DNA from: CAVVZJ01 sp963752755
GTDB taxonomy: Bacteria; Planctomycetota; Planctomycetia; Isosphaerales; Isosphaeraceae
Length of the DNA: 64,000 nt
Direction of reading: 5' to 3'
Assembly: GCA_963752755.1 (NCBI GenBank)
Contig: CAVVZJ010000004.1
Coordinates: 372,001 to 436,000 of the forward strand
Under the pieces are notes generated by a model that was not told the origin of the DNA, ran no database searches, and saw nothing but the letters and a program-made list of their open reading frames with translations. The translations under genes and the position numbers were made by a program. This document shows, one piece after another, positions 48,551-57,042 of this stretch (positions are counted from its first letter, which is position 1; each line of letters starts with the position of its first letter).

Positions 48551-50473
48551 ATGACTAGCCAACCCAGACGACCCGCGCCGTCGGCTCGGTTCTGCGATCC
48601 TGGTCGCGGGCCTGCTGGCGATCGGCGGGTTCGCGGCCGGAGGGGCGCGAGGGCCCAGGCCCCTTCGCCACCGGCGTTGCCACCGACGGCCCTGCCACCG
48701 TTGCCGGTGGAGATCCAGGAGCCAGCACCACCCCCGCCGCCGATGCCGGCGCCCCTGGCCGGGCCCGAGGTGCGGCCAGTCGCTCCCGCGGTCGGAGGGG
48801 GCGAAGTTCCCCTGGAAGTGGGCGACCTGGTCGAGATCGTGGGCGAGCCCGCGGCCGAGGTCCAGGTCATCGTCGGTCGCTCGCGGATCTTCGCCCTCAA
48901 GCGGCCCGCCTCGCGGATCTACATCGCCAACCCCGCGATCGCCAACATCCGGTTCCTCGACGAGGAGCCCAACCCGCGGTTACTCGACATCTACGGCATC
49001 TCCTTCGGCTCCACGACACTGACCCTCTGGGACGAGCAGGACCGCTCGACCTCGATCCGGTTGCGGGTCACGATCGACACCCGCGACCTGGAAAGGCGGC
49101 TCAAGCAGGTCTTCCCGGGGGCCGACGTCCAGGTCTCCCAGGTCGGACCGCAGGTCATCCTTGACGGCCAGGTGCCCGACGCCAAGACGATGTCCGAGGT
49201 GCTCCAGATCGTCCAGGCCACCTTGCTGGGCGAGGCAGCGAGCGTGCCGGTTTTCGGTGGCGGAGGCGGGGCGCCGCCGCAGTTCTCGCGAGCCGACGGC
49301 GTTACCCGGACTGCCTTCCAGGTGCCCGAGGCGGTGCCTCAGCCGGTGCCGGCCCCTGCGGCTGGCACGGGTCTCCAGTCGGGTGTCCTCCTGCCGCCGG
49401 CACCCGGCACGCCGGGCGGCCCGGTCCCCGCACCGGGACAGGTCCCGGCGGGCGGAGCCTTGCAGGAAGAGGCCCTCGGTGCGATGCCCTCGGCCTCGGC
49501 CTACGGCTCCCCACCCCGCGCCGGTGGCGGCTTGCTCTCGCCCGGTACGATCGTCAACCGCGTCCGCGTCCCCGGTCCCCGCCAGATCTTGCTCAAGGTC
49601 AAGATCGCCGAGCTGAACCGCACGGCTCTCCGCCAGCTCGGGGTGAACTGGCAACGGATCACCGACGGCGCCATCTACAATTCGGTCGTCGGCAACATCG
49701 GCGCTGCCGGCTCGCAGCTCTACGGCATCTTCGACGAGGGCAAGTTCTCGCTGTTTATCAATGCCCTGCGAGTCAACAGTCTCGCCAAGATCCTCGCTGA
49801 GCCCAACCTGGTCGCCCTCGACGGCCAGCCCGCCGAATTCCTGGCCGGCGGCAAGTTCCCCTATCCGGTCCCCCAGAGCGCCACGATTCCGGGCGGCGGT
49901 ACGGTCGTCACGATCCAGTTCGCCCAGTTCGGCGCGATCCTCCAGTTCCTGCCCCATATCCTCGCCGACGACACCATCCGGCTCGACGTCACCCCGGTCT
50001 TCAGCGAGCTGAACTTCGCCTCCGGCACCTCGATCGCCGGCACGACCGTCCCCGGCATCAACCAGCGCAGCGCCCGCACGGTCGTCCAGCTCCGCGAGGG
50101 CCAGACGCTCGCCATCGCCGGCCTGCTCCAGACGACCACCAACGGCACCGTCACCCGTATCCCCGGCCTCGGCGACCTGCCGATCGTCGGCCCCTGGTTC
50201 AGCCGGAACAACATCACGACGACCGAGACCGAGCTGGTCGTCCTGGTCACGCCCGTGCTCGTCGATCCGCTCGACCCGGATGAGGTCCCGCCCTCGCCCG
50301 GCGATCGGGTCTGGGAGCCGAACGACTGGGAGTTCTACTTCCTCGGCCGACTCGAAGGCCGCACCGGCCACCCGTTCCGCGCCACGATCCAGTACCTCGA
50401 TCCGCTCGACATCATGAAGCACTTCCGAAGCGAGAATCACTGGGTCATCGGCCCGCACGGTCATGCCGATTAA
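48551..50473 (+). CDS. CpaC/RcpA-type secretin of a Flp/Tad pilus
   Basis: The product is about 640 residues. The N-terminal part (EVIVGRSRIFALKRPASRI-type segment, then ANPAIANIRFLDEEPNPRLL and YGISFGSTTLTLWDEQD) is the pilus-assembly N-domain of CpaC. A BON-like part follows (DVQVSQVGPQVILDGQVPDA). The secretin domain shows RQILLKVKIAELNRTALRQL, ALRVNSLAKILAEPNLVALD, FLAGGKFPYPVPQ and TELVVLVTPVLVDPLDPDE. A Pro/Gly-rich linker lies at about residues 235-330. The expected signal peptide (AILVAGLLAIGGFAAGG) appears only if bases 48590-48645 are read in another frame, a compensating pair of shifts. A 190-base gap and two more tad-like genes follow. Confidence 0.82.
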   Translation: MTSQPRRPAPSARFCDPGRGPAGDRRVRGRRGARAQAPSPPALPPTALPPLPVEIQEPAPPPPPMPAPLAGPEVRPVAPAVGGGEVPLEVGDLVEIVGEPAAEVQVIVGRSRIFALKRPASRIYIANPAIANIRFLDEEPNPRLLDIYGISFGSTTLTLWDEQDRSTSIRLRVTIDTRDLERRLKQVFPGADVQVSQVGPQVILDGQVPDAKTMSEVLQIVQATLLGEAASVPVFGGGGGAPPQFSRADGVTRTAFQVPEAVPQPVPAPAAGTGLQSGVLLPPAPGTPGGPVPAPGQVPAGGALQEEALGAMPSASAYGSPPRAGGGLLSPGTIVNRVRVPGPRQILLKVKIAELNRTALRQLGVNWQRITDGAIYNSVVGNIGAAGSQLYGIFDEGKFSLFINALRVNSLAKILAEPNLVALDGQPAEFLAGGKFPYPVPQSATIPGGGTVVTIQFAQFGAILQFLPHILADDTIRLDVTPVFSELNFASGTSIAGTTVPGINQRSARTVVQLREGQTLAIAGLLQTTTNGTVTRIPGLGDLPIVGPWFSRNNITTTETELVVLVTPVLVDPLDPDEVPPSPGDRVWEPNDWEFYFLGRLEGRTGHPFRATIQYLDPLDIMKHFRSENHWVIGPHGHAD

Positions 50474-50663
50474 TCTCGGAAGCCACCTCCGCGCGATGTC
50501 GCGGGACGATCCGGCACACATCGACCAGCACGTCAGGGCCGTCTGTCGGCCACACCCAACGGACCCGTTGGCCTGACCGCCTGCCGGCTCCGGCCCTGCC
50601 TTCTCGACCAAAGCCCGCACTCAAACGAAACGAAAGGCCCACCACGGGCCACGGAGAATCGCG

Positions 50664-51320
50664 ATGGGGAACCGACAACGACTCTGGAAGCCCTGGTCGG
50701 CCTCGGGCCTGCTGGCACTCGGGCTCGCCACCGCGCCGGCCTTCGGCCAGTTGCCCGGGCCGTCGCCTCTCGTGCCGCAACCGCCGATGAGGGTGCCACC
50801 TCCCGTTCACCACGCCGGTCGCGGGCCGATCCATCAGGCCGGCTTCGTGCTCCACGACGAGTTCATTGGCTATCCCGCCATCTTTGACGTCCCGCCGCTC
50901 GGCTACTCGCTCTACCGCACGATGGGGGCCCAGGCCGCCAAGGCGAACGTCCATACGTTCATGCTCTACCGCTCCGACTTCCTCTCCGGCACCAACCAGC
51001 TCTCGCCCGCCGGCGCCTGGCGACTCAGCTATCTCGCCGCGCAGTTGCCCCACTGGAGCGGCCCGATCGTGATCGAGTGGACTCCCAATCAGCCCGGACT
51101 GGCCGAGGCCCGACGCGCCGCGATCGTCGCCTCGCTGGCCGCCGCCAACCTGCCGCCGGTGAACGGCCGGGTCCTCATCGGCCCCTCGCCCTATCCCGGC
51201 CTGCTCGGAGTGGATGCGGCCAACAACTACGACACGCTCATCAGCCGCGACCTGGCCGCCCCACGTACCTACAGCCTGACCCCCACCTCGACCGCCAGCT
51301 TCGGCGGAGGTGCCCGATGA
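50664..51320 (+). CDS. Exported protein of unknown function in the Tad-like cluster
   Basis: The 218-residue intact frame has a signal peptide (ASGLLALGLATAPAFGQ), a Pro-rich linker, and a domain with GRGPIHQAGFVLHDEFIGYP, LGYSLYRTMGAQAAKANVHT and LSPAGAWRLSYLAAQLPHWS. The C-terminal part (SGPIVIEWTPNQPGLAEARR) recalls OmpA-like or peptidoglycan-related folds in layout, but no motif is certain. The end overlaps the start of the TPR gene by four bases (ATGA), so the two are translationally coupled. The place in a cpaC-X-tadD order suggests a periplasmic helper of the pilus. Confidence 0.7.
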   Translation: MGNRQRLWKPWSASGLLALGLATAPAFGQLPGPSPLVPQPPMRVPPPVHHAGRGPIHQAGFVLHDEFIGYPAIFDVPPLGYSLYRTMGAQAAKANVHTFMLYRSDFLSGTNQLSPAGAWRLSYLAAQLPHWSGPIVIEWTPNQPGLAEARRAAIVASLAAANLPPVNGRVLIGPSPYPGLLGVDAANNYDTLISRDLAAPRTYSLTPTSTASFGGGAR

Positions 51321-52195
51321 GCCAGCGCCGCCCACTCGCCTCGGCTGCCACCTTCGCCCTGATCCTTGAGGCGATCCTCGTCGGCCGGCCGCTCCCATGT
51401 CACGCCCAGTCGGTGCCGAATGCCCCCGGCCGCTTCGCCCTTCTGGAAGCGAGGCTCCGACACCCGCGTCGAGGTGAAAGTCGATCCCGGCCTGATGCGA
51501 TCGGGCTTCGAGACCGGCCTGACCACCGAGCAACGCATCAATACGCACTTCGATCTTGCCCGCGCCCTTGAAAACCAGGGGCAGTACGACGGGGCCATCA
51601 CCGAGTACCAGAAGGTCATCGAGGGCTTCGAGTCGGCCGGCAAGCTCCGCCTCGACACCCGGACCCGGGCCCGGATCCATCGCCGGGTCGGCGTCGCGTT
51701 CGACCGGCTCGGCAAGTTCGACAAGTCCCGCGAGCACTACCAGGCCGCCCAGCGACTCGCCCCCAAGGAGGCCGACGTCTGGAACGACGCCGGCTATAGC
51801 GAGTACCTCCAGGGCCACTGGGCCGAGGCCGAAAAGGCCTTGCGGAAGGCCGTCGAGCTGGACCCCTCCAACCCGCGGCTCCTGACCAACCTCGGCCTCG
51901 CCCTCGCCGCCGAAGGGCAGACCGACGCCGCCCTCGAATCGCTCACCAAGGCCGCCGGCCCCGCCGCCGCCCACGCCAACCTCGCCTACGTCCTGGCCTC
52001 CACCGGCCAGCTCCCCGCCGCTCGCCAGCACTACACGGCCGCCCTCGCCATCCAGCCCGATCTCACCGCCGCCCGCGACGGCCTGCGAAGGTCGAGGCCC
52101 GCCTCGCCCGTTCCGATGCCGATCGGCCCAGGCCCCCGGCCGACGCCGTCCGACGCGCCTCCGCCTCGTCCGAAAGAATCTCGAAGAAAAGGTGA
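51317..52195 (+). CDS. TadD-like TPR protein, frame broken twice
   Basis: The product of about 292 residues has a signal peptide (RRPLASAATFALILEAILVG) and at least three tetratricopeptide repeats: NTHFDLARALENQGQYDGAI, RIHRRVGVAFDRLGKFDKSR, DVWNDAGYSEYLQGHWAEAE, RLLTNLGLALAAEGQTDAAL. TadD is the TPR lipoprotein or periplasmic protein of Flp pilus loci. Frame changes near 51450 and near 52087 cancel each other. In the corrected frame the protein ends SSERISKKR at TGA 52193-52195; the uncorrected frame would run on for 97 residues of chance-like sequence. The ATG overlaps the preceding stop. Confidence 0.8.
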
Positions 52196-52628
52196 TCGAA
52201 ACCGGTCCCGATTTCGGATAATAGTCGATTGTTCAGTACTGCTCCGAGGATGTCTCGGGCTGTCACGGACCTACGCCATCGCGCCGCCTACTCGCGCGCG
52301 TCCTCCATCGCCGAACGAACGTCAAACTTTGCGGGTGACCGACGTTAACTCGCTTATTGACCGAGATCTTGCGTATCGTCTGATAATCGCGTCATGCGGC
52401 GTCCCCAGGTCGTCTTCCGGACGTCCTTGGGGCGTCGCCTTGACGTCCCGGCGGCGTCGCGACCGTGTCGATCGGGTTTCGCGGTAGTGGCTGGTCCTCG
52501 TCCGGCAGGGCGTCGGCGACCCGACCCTGGCCCGGTCGCACCGGCCGTCTGCGGCTTGAAAAACCGCGTCGGTCCTGCAATATTCAACAATGCGCCAACA
52601 CCACCCGCCGCGACGCGAGGTCCCGCCC
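52196..52628. other. Intergenic region before the DUF1549/DUF1553 gene
   Basis: 433 bases without a recognisable gene. The stretch 52200-52245 is less GC-rich and could hold promoter elements (CGGATAATAG at 52216-52225 contains a TAATAG), but no pair is convincing. Confidence 0.35.
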
Positions 52629-54695
52629 ATGACCACCCGCCCGGCCTGCCTCCGATCCCGCCTCCCGCTCGGCCTGCTCCTCGCGTCCACCATGCTGGGA
52701 GCCAGTCCGCCGGAGGACTCGGAGAAGCCCTGGGCTTTCCGACCGGTGAGGCGGCCCGAGGTGCCATCGGTCGAGGCCGCGTCGGACGCGATCCGCAACC
52801 CGATCGACGCCTTCCTCCTCGCGACCCTCCGCGAGCAGGGGATCGAGCCCGCTCCCGAGGCCGACCGCCGCACCTTGATCCGCCGCCTGACCTTCGACCT
52901 GATCGGCCTGCCGCCGACGCCCGAGGCGGTCGAGGCGTTCGTCGCCGACCCGGCCCCCGATGCCTACGAGCGCCTCGTCGAGCAACTCCTCGCCAGTCCC
53001 CAATACGGCGAGCGCTGGGGTCGGCACTGGCTCGACGTCGTCCGCTACGCCGAGACCCATGGATACGAGCGCGACGATCCCAAGCCGAACGCCTGGAAGT
53101 ACCGCGACTACGTCATCGCCGCCTTCAACCAGGACAAGCCCTACAACCGCTTCCTCATCGAGCAGCTCGCCGGCGACGAGATCCCCGAACCGACCATCGC
53201 CTCGAAGACCGCCACCGGCCTCCACCGCCTCGGACTGATCGACGACGAGCCCGCCGACCCGGTCATGGACCGCTTCGACCAGCTCGACGACATGATCAAG
53301 ACGGTTGGCACGACCTTCCTCGGCCTCACGATCCACTGCGCCCGCTGCCACGACCACAAGTTCGACCCGATCCAGCAAGCCGACTACTACCGCCTGGCTT
53401 CCTTTTTCACGCCTGGCGTCCGCTACCGGCGCGGCAGCGTCGAGAGCATCAGCCTCGTCCTCGCTTCCGATTCGGAAGAGCAACGGGTCGCGGAGCTGAA
53501 CCAGGCCGTCGATCGCCAGGTCGCCTCGCTCCGCGAGCGGATCAAAAGCGTCGGTGATGGGGACTTGAAGCAGACGCTGGAGAAACGGGTCAAGGCCCTC
53601 GCTGCCCTCCGTCCTGCGAAGCTTCCGATGGCCCTCGGCTTCACCGACAACGGCCCCGACGCCGACCCGACCGCGCTCCTGATCCGCGGCGACGCCCACA
53701 ACCCCGGCCCCGAGGTCGCTCCCGGTTTCCTCGCGATCCTCGAACCCGATCCGCCCACGATCACGCCCCCGCCCGGCGGTCGCACGACCGGCCGCCGCCT
53801 CGCCCTCGCCCGCTGGATCGCGTCGCCCGACAACCCCCTCTCGACCCGCGTGATCGTCAATCGCGTCTGGCAGTACCACTTCGGCCGCGGGATCGTCGGC
53901 ACGCCCAGCGACTTCGGCGCCATGGGTGAAGAGCCGTCCCACCCTGAGCTCCTCGACTGGCTCGCCTCCGAGTTCGTCACCCGCGGCTGGAGCCTCAAGG
54001 CGTTGCACCGACTCCTGGTCCAGTCCGCCGCCTACCGCCGTTCCGACCGCTGGGACGACAGGGCCGGTGAGATCGACCCCTACAACACCCTCCTCTGGCG
54101 GATGGCCCCCCGCCGCCTGGAGGCCGAGCCGATCCGTGACGCCATGCTCGCCGTCACCGGCGACCTCAACCTCGAAGTCGGTGGACCCAGCGTTCGCCCC
54201 CCGATCCCGAAAGCCGTCCTCGCCGGCCAGTCCCGCCCCGGCAACGGCTGGAACGTCTCTCCGCCCCGCGAGGCCGCCCGCCGGAGCGTTTATATCCACG
54301 TCAAGCGGACCCTCGCTGTCCCCGAGCTGGAGCTTCTCGACGCCGCCGACAACAACGATCCCTGCCCCCGACGCGCTGTCACGACCACCGCCCCCCAGGC
54401 CCTCACGTTCCTCAACGGCGACTTCGCCCACCAGCAGGCCGACCACTTCGCCGCCCGCCTCCTCCGCGAATCCGGCATCGATCGCGCCGCCCAGGTCGAG
54501 CGGGCCTTCCGACTCGCCTTCGCCCGCCGTCCAACCGACTCCGAGCTTCGCGACTCCCTCGCGTTCCTCAACTCCCAATCCGCCCTCATCGCCCTTCGCC
54601 CTCACCCCGAGGACCGCCCCGATCCACCGCGCGAGGCCCTCCGCGCCCTCTGCCTCGTCCTGCTCAACGCGAATGAATTTGTGACTGTTGATTGA
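52629..54695 (+). CDS. DUF1549/DUF1553 planctomycete protein with a CxxCH motif
   Basis: The intact 688-residue protein has a signal peptide (LRSRLPLGLLLASTMLGAS). A DUF1549 domain follows (NPIDAFLLATLREQGIEPAP, LTFDLIGLPPTPEAVEAFVA, SPQYGERWGRHWLDVVRYAE), then CARCHDHKFDPIQQADYYRL, where CxxCH could bind haem. The DUF1553 domain is GRRLALARWIASPDNPLSTR, RVIVNRVWQYHFGRGIVGTP, MGEEPSHPELLDWLASEFV, and TTTAPQALTFLNGDFAHQQA. In planctomycetes these proteins are often paired with DUF1501 proteins, as here. Their function is not established; links to surface proteins and polysaccharide use have been suggested. The start at 52629 has GAGGT upstream. Confidence 0.9.
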   Translation: MTTRPACLRSRLPLGLLLASTMLGASPPEDSEKPWAFRPVRRPEVPSVEAASDAIRNPIDAFLLATLREQGIEPAPEADRRTLIRRLTFDLIGLPPTPEAVEAFVADPAPDAYERLVEQLLASPQYGERWGRHWLDVVRYAETHGYERDDPKPNAWKYRDYVIAAFNQDKPYNRFLIEQLAGDEIPEPTIASKTATGLHRLGLIDDEPADPVMDRFDQLDDMIKTVGTTFLGLTIHCARCHDHKFDPIQQADYYRLASFFTPGVRYRRGSVESISLVLASDSEEQRVAELNQAVDRQVASLRERIKSVGDGDLKQTLEKRVKALAALRPAKLPMALGFTDNGPDADPTALLIRGDAHNPGPEVAPGFLAILEPDPPTITPPPGGRTTGRRLALARWIASPDNPLSTRVIVNRVWQYHFGRGIVGTPSDFGAMGEEPSHPELLDWLASEFVTRGWSLKALHRLLVQSAAYRRSDRWDDRAGEIDPYNTLLWRMAPRRLEAEPIRDAMLAVTGDLNLEVGGPSVRPPIPKAVLAGQSRPGNGWNVSPPREAARRSVYIHVKRTLAVPELELLDAADNNDPCPRRAVTTTAPQALTFLNGDFAHQQADHFAARLLRESGIDRAAQVERAFRLAFARRPTDSELRDSLAFLNSQSALIALRPHPEDRPDPPREALRALCLVLLNANEFVTVD

Positions 54696-54792
54696 TTCAT
54701 GGAATGACCTTCGTCAGCGCCCATCGCTCGTGGACCATCAGCCATCGACCATTGGACCCAGTCCGTTCTCCCTCTTGCCCAGCAGGCCCGCC

Positions 54793-56217
54793 ATGACCCC
54801 GTGCCGCCGCACCCGCCGCGAGTTCCTCTGGCAGACCGGCGCTGGCTTCACCGGCCTGGCGTTGACGGCCATGCTCGCCGCCGACGGGTTCTTCCCGAAA
54901 GCGAAGGCCGACGACTCCCCGCCCGACCCACTCGCCCCCCGGCCGCCCCACTTCCCGGCGAAGGCGAGGAACGTCATCTTCCTCTTCATGTACGGCGGCC
55001 CCTCCCAGGTCGATCTCTTCGACCCGAAGCCCGGCCTCAACGACCGAAGCGGCAAGACCGTCGATATCGAGGTCCGCAAGGGGCAGATGTCGAAGGCGAC
55101 CTTGCTCGGCTCGCCGTTCAAGTTCGCCAAGTATGGTCAGAGCGGGTCCGAGATCTCCGAGCTGTTTCCGAACCTGGCCGGCTGCGTTGATGACATGGCG
55201 ATCGTCCGCTCGATGTGGGCCGACAGCTTCGCCCACGGCTCGGCGATGATCCAGATGAACACAGGCTCACTTTTTCAGGGACGTCCTTGCCTCGGGAGCT
55301 GGACCTGCTACGGTCTCGGCAGCGAGAATCAGAACCTCCCCGGCTTCGTCGTGCTCCTCGACCCCCGCGGCGGCCCGATCGGTGGCGCCCCGAACTGGTC
55401 GTCCGGCTACATGCCCGCCACCTACCAGGGGACCCAGTTCCGCACCACCGGCGACCCGATCCTCAACCTCTCCCCCCGCGGCGCCATGACCCGCCAGGAA
55501 CAGCGTGCTCAGCTCGATTTCCTCGCCCGCCTCAACGAGCCCCACCACGCCGCCCGTTCTCACGACTCCGACCTCGCCGCCCGGATCGCCAGCTACGAGC
55601 TGGCCTACCGGATGCAAGCCCACGCCCCCGAGGCCGTCGATCTCGATTCCGAATCGGAGGACACCAAACGCCTTTACGGCCTCGACGACGAGCGATCCGC
55701 CGACTTCGGCCGCAAGTGCCTCATGGCCCGCCGACTCGTCGAGCGCGGCGTCCGCTTCGTCCAGATCTACTCCGGCGGCGGCCACAACGATGAGAACTGG
55801 GACGCCCACGGCGACGTCGGCCGCAACCACCGGCTCCACTGCGCCGAGACCGACCGGCCGATGGCCGGACTCCTGACCGACCTGAAGCGTCGCGGCCTGC
55901 TCGACGAGACCCTCGTGATCTGGTCCGGCGAGTTCGGCCGGATGCCGACCAGTCAGAACAGCACCGGTCGCGACCACAACCCCAAGGGCTTCTCCGCCTG
56001 GCTCGCCGGCGGCGGTGTCCAGGGCGGAACCACCTACGGCTCGACCGACGAACTCGGTTACGCCGCTTCGGAAAACCCCGTCCACGTCCACGACCTCCAC
56101 GCCACGATCCTCCATCTCCTCGGTCTCGACCACAAGCTCCTCACCTTCTTCCACGGTGGCCGTGAGCAACGCCTCACCGACGTTCACGGTAACGTCGTTC
56201 ACGACCTGCTGGCCTGA
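54793..56217 (+). CDS. DUF1501 Tat-exported protein
   Basis: The 474-residue protein begins with a twin-arginine signal (TRREFLWQTGAGFTGLALTA), so it is exported folded. The DUF1501 domain, related to the alkaline-phosphatase/sulfatase fold, shows KARNVIFLFMYGGPSQVDLF with the metal Asp, GKTVDIEVRKGQ, IVRSMWADSFAHGSAMIQMN, SGYMPATYQGTQFR, QIYSGGGHNDENWDAHGDV, and LVIWSGEFGRMPTSQNSTGR followed by DHNPKGFSAWLAGGGV. It lies about 100 bases behind the DUF1549/DUF1553 gene; the two are a conserved planctomycete pair thought to act together. The true substrate is unknown. The ATG at 54793 is the one nearest the Tat motif. The frame is intact. Confidence 0.92.
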   Translation: MTPCRRTRREFLWQTGAGFTGLALTAMLAADGFFPKAKADDSPPDPLAPRPPHFPAKARNVIFLFMYGGPSQVDLFDPKPGLNDRSGKTVDIEVRKGQMSKATLLGSPFKFAKYGQSGSEISELFPNLAGCVDDMAIVRSMWADSFAHGSAMIQMNTGSLFQGRPCLGSWTCYGLGSENQNLPGFVVLLDPRGGPIGGAPNWSSGYMPATYQGTQFRTTGDPILNLSPRGAMTRQEQRAQLDFLARLNEPHHAARSHDSDLAARIASYELAYRMQAHAPEAVDLDSESEDTKRLYGLDDERSADFGRKCLMARRLVERGVRFVQIYSGGGHNDENWDAHGDVGRNHRLHCAETDRPMAGLLTDLKRRGLLDETLVIWSGEFGRMPTSQNSTGRDHNPKGFSAWLAGGGVQGGTTYGSTDELGYAASENPVHVHDLHATILHLLGLDHKLLTFFHGGREQRLTDVHGNVVHDLLA

Positions 56218-56429
56218 ACCCCGAACGAGAAGGCACGCACGGAGGCACAAAACTCGCGAAGGGAAATGGTTGCCACGCCCGGCTCACCGAGGTCTCGGGT
56301 CGAATCGATCGCGAGAACCGGCCCGTTCGGGGTCGGAAATCGTGAGGAGAGTTTCCAAGAACCAGAAATTGGGTAGAATGGTATCGGGATGCGGGACGAA
56401 CTCAGGCGTTTCCCGATCAGGCTCCCACC

Positions 56430-56954
56430 ATGTCAAGCCACATGCAGATCCCTTGCCCGAACTGTCAACGATCCTTGAAGATCCGCCCGGAGTATCTCGG
56501 GCATCGGGTCGTCTGCAAGTATTGCGAACACCAGTTCATCGCCCAGGCCCCGGCGGCCCCGAGCGACCCGGATACGTCGGAAGGTCCAACGCTCGAAGAG
56601 ATCTGGGAGCGCGAAAGCCATCGGGAGGAGGCCCCGAAGCGGCCCCAACCTGCCCCCCGCCGACCGGATTCACCGACATCGCTGGGGCCCGCCAATCGGA
56701 GTCGGAAGGATGACACCGACGACTCCTCCTTGCTGATCCCGGTCCGTCGCGATCCGCCCGAGCCCGAGGATGAGGCTCCGTTCGACCCCGAAGCGAGCGC
56801 CGCCGGCCGTGACAGTTCCGACGCCAACGCCTCTCCCCACTCCGAGCTGGAACGTCTCCGCGCGGAGAACGCCTGGCTCCGCGCTGAGGTCCAGTTGCTC
56901 CGCGAAGAACTCGGCGAGATGAGGACGCGAGACGGCTCGTTCCCGAACTCCTGA
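56430..56954 (+). CDS. Zinc-ribbon protein with C-terminal coiled coil
   Basis: The 174-residue protein has an N-terminal zinc ribbon (QIPCPNCQRSLKIRPEYLGH then VVCKYCEHQF, two CxxC pairs). A Pro/Glu/Asp-rich disordered linker with many Ser and Arg follows, then a short coiled coil (ELERLRAENAWLRAEVQLLR) at the end. Such ribbon-plus-coil proteins are common in planctomycetes and may bind nucleic acid or partner proteins; no catalytic motif is seen. The ATG at 56430 has no strong ribosome site. The frame is intact. Confidence 0.75.
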   Translation: MSSHMQIPCPNCQRSLKIRPEYLGHRVVCKYCEHQFIAQAPAAPSDPDTSEGPTLEEIWERESHREEAPKRPQPAPRRPDSPTSLGPANRSRKDDTDDSSLLIPVRRDPPEPEDEAPFDPEASAAGRDSSDANASPHSELERLRAENAWLRAEVQLLREELGEMRTRDGSFPNS

Positions 56955-57042
56955 ACGTCTTCGGGAATCCCGAGTTCGGTCCTGGGTGATGCCGTTCGTC
57001 CTGTCGGGCGTGTGCCGCAGGCCCTCTTCCCTCCTCTCGGAA

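Noticed and set aside
52196..52487. C-terminal extension of the TadD-like protein
   Set aside because: In the corrected frame the protein stops at 52195; the extension has chance-like Arg/Ser-rich composition.
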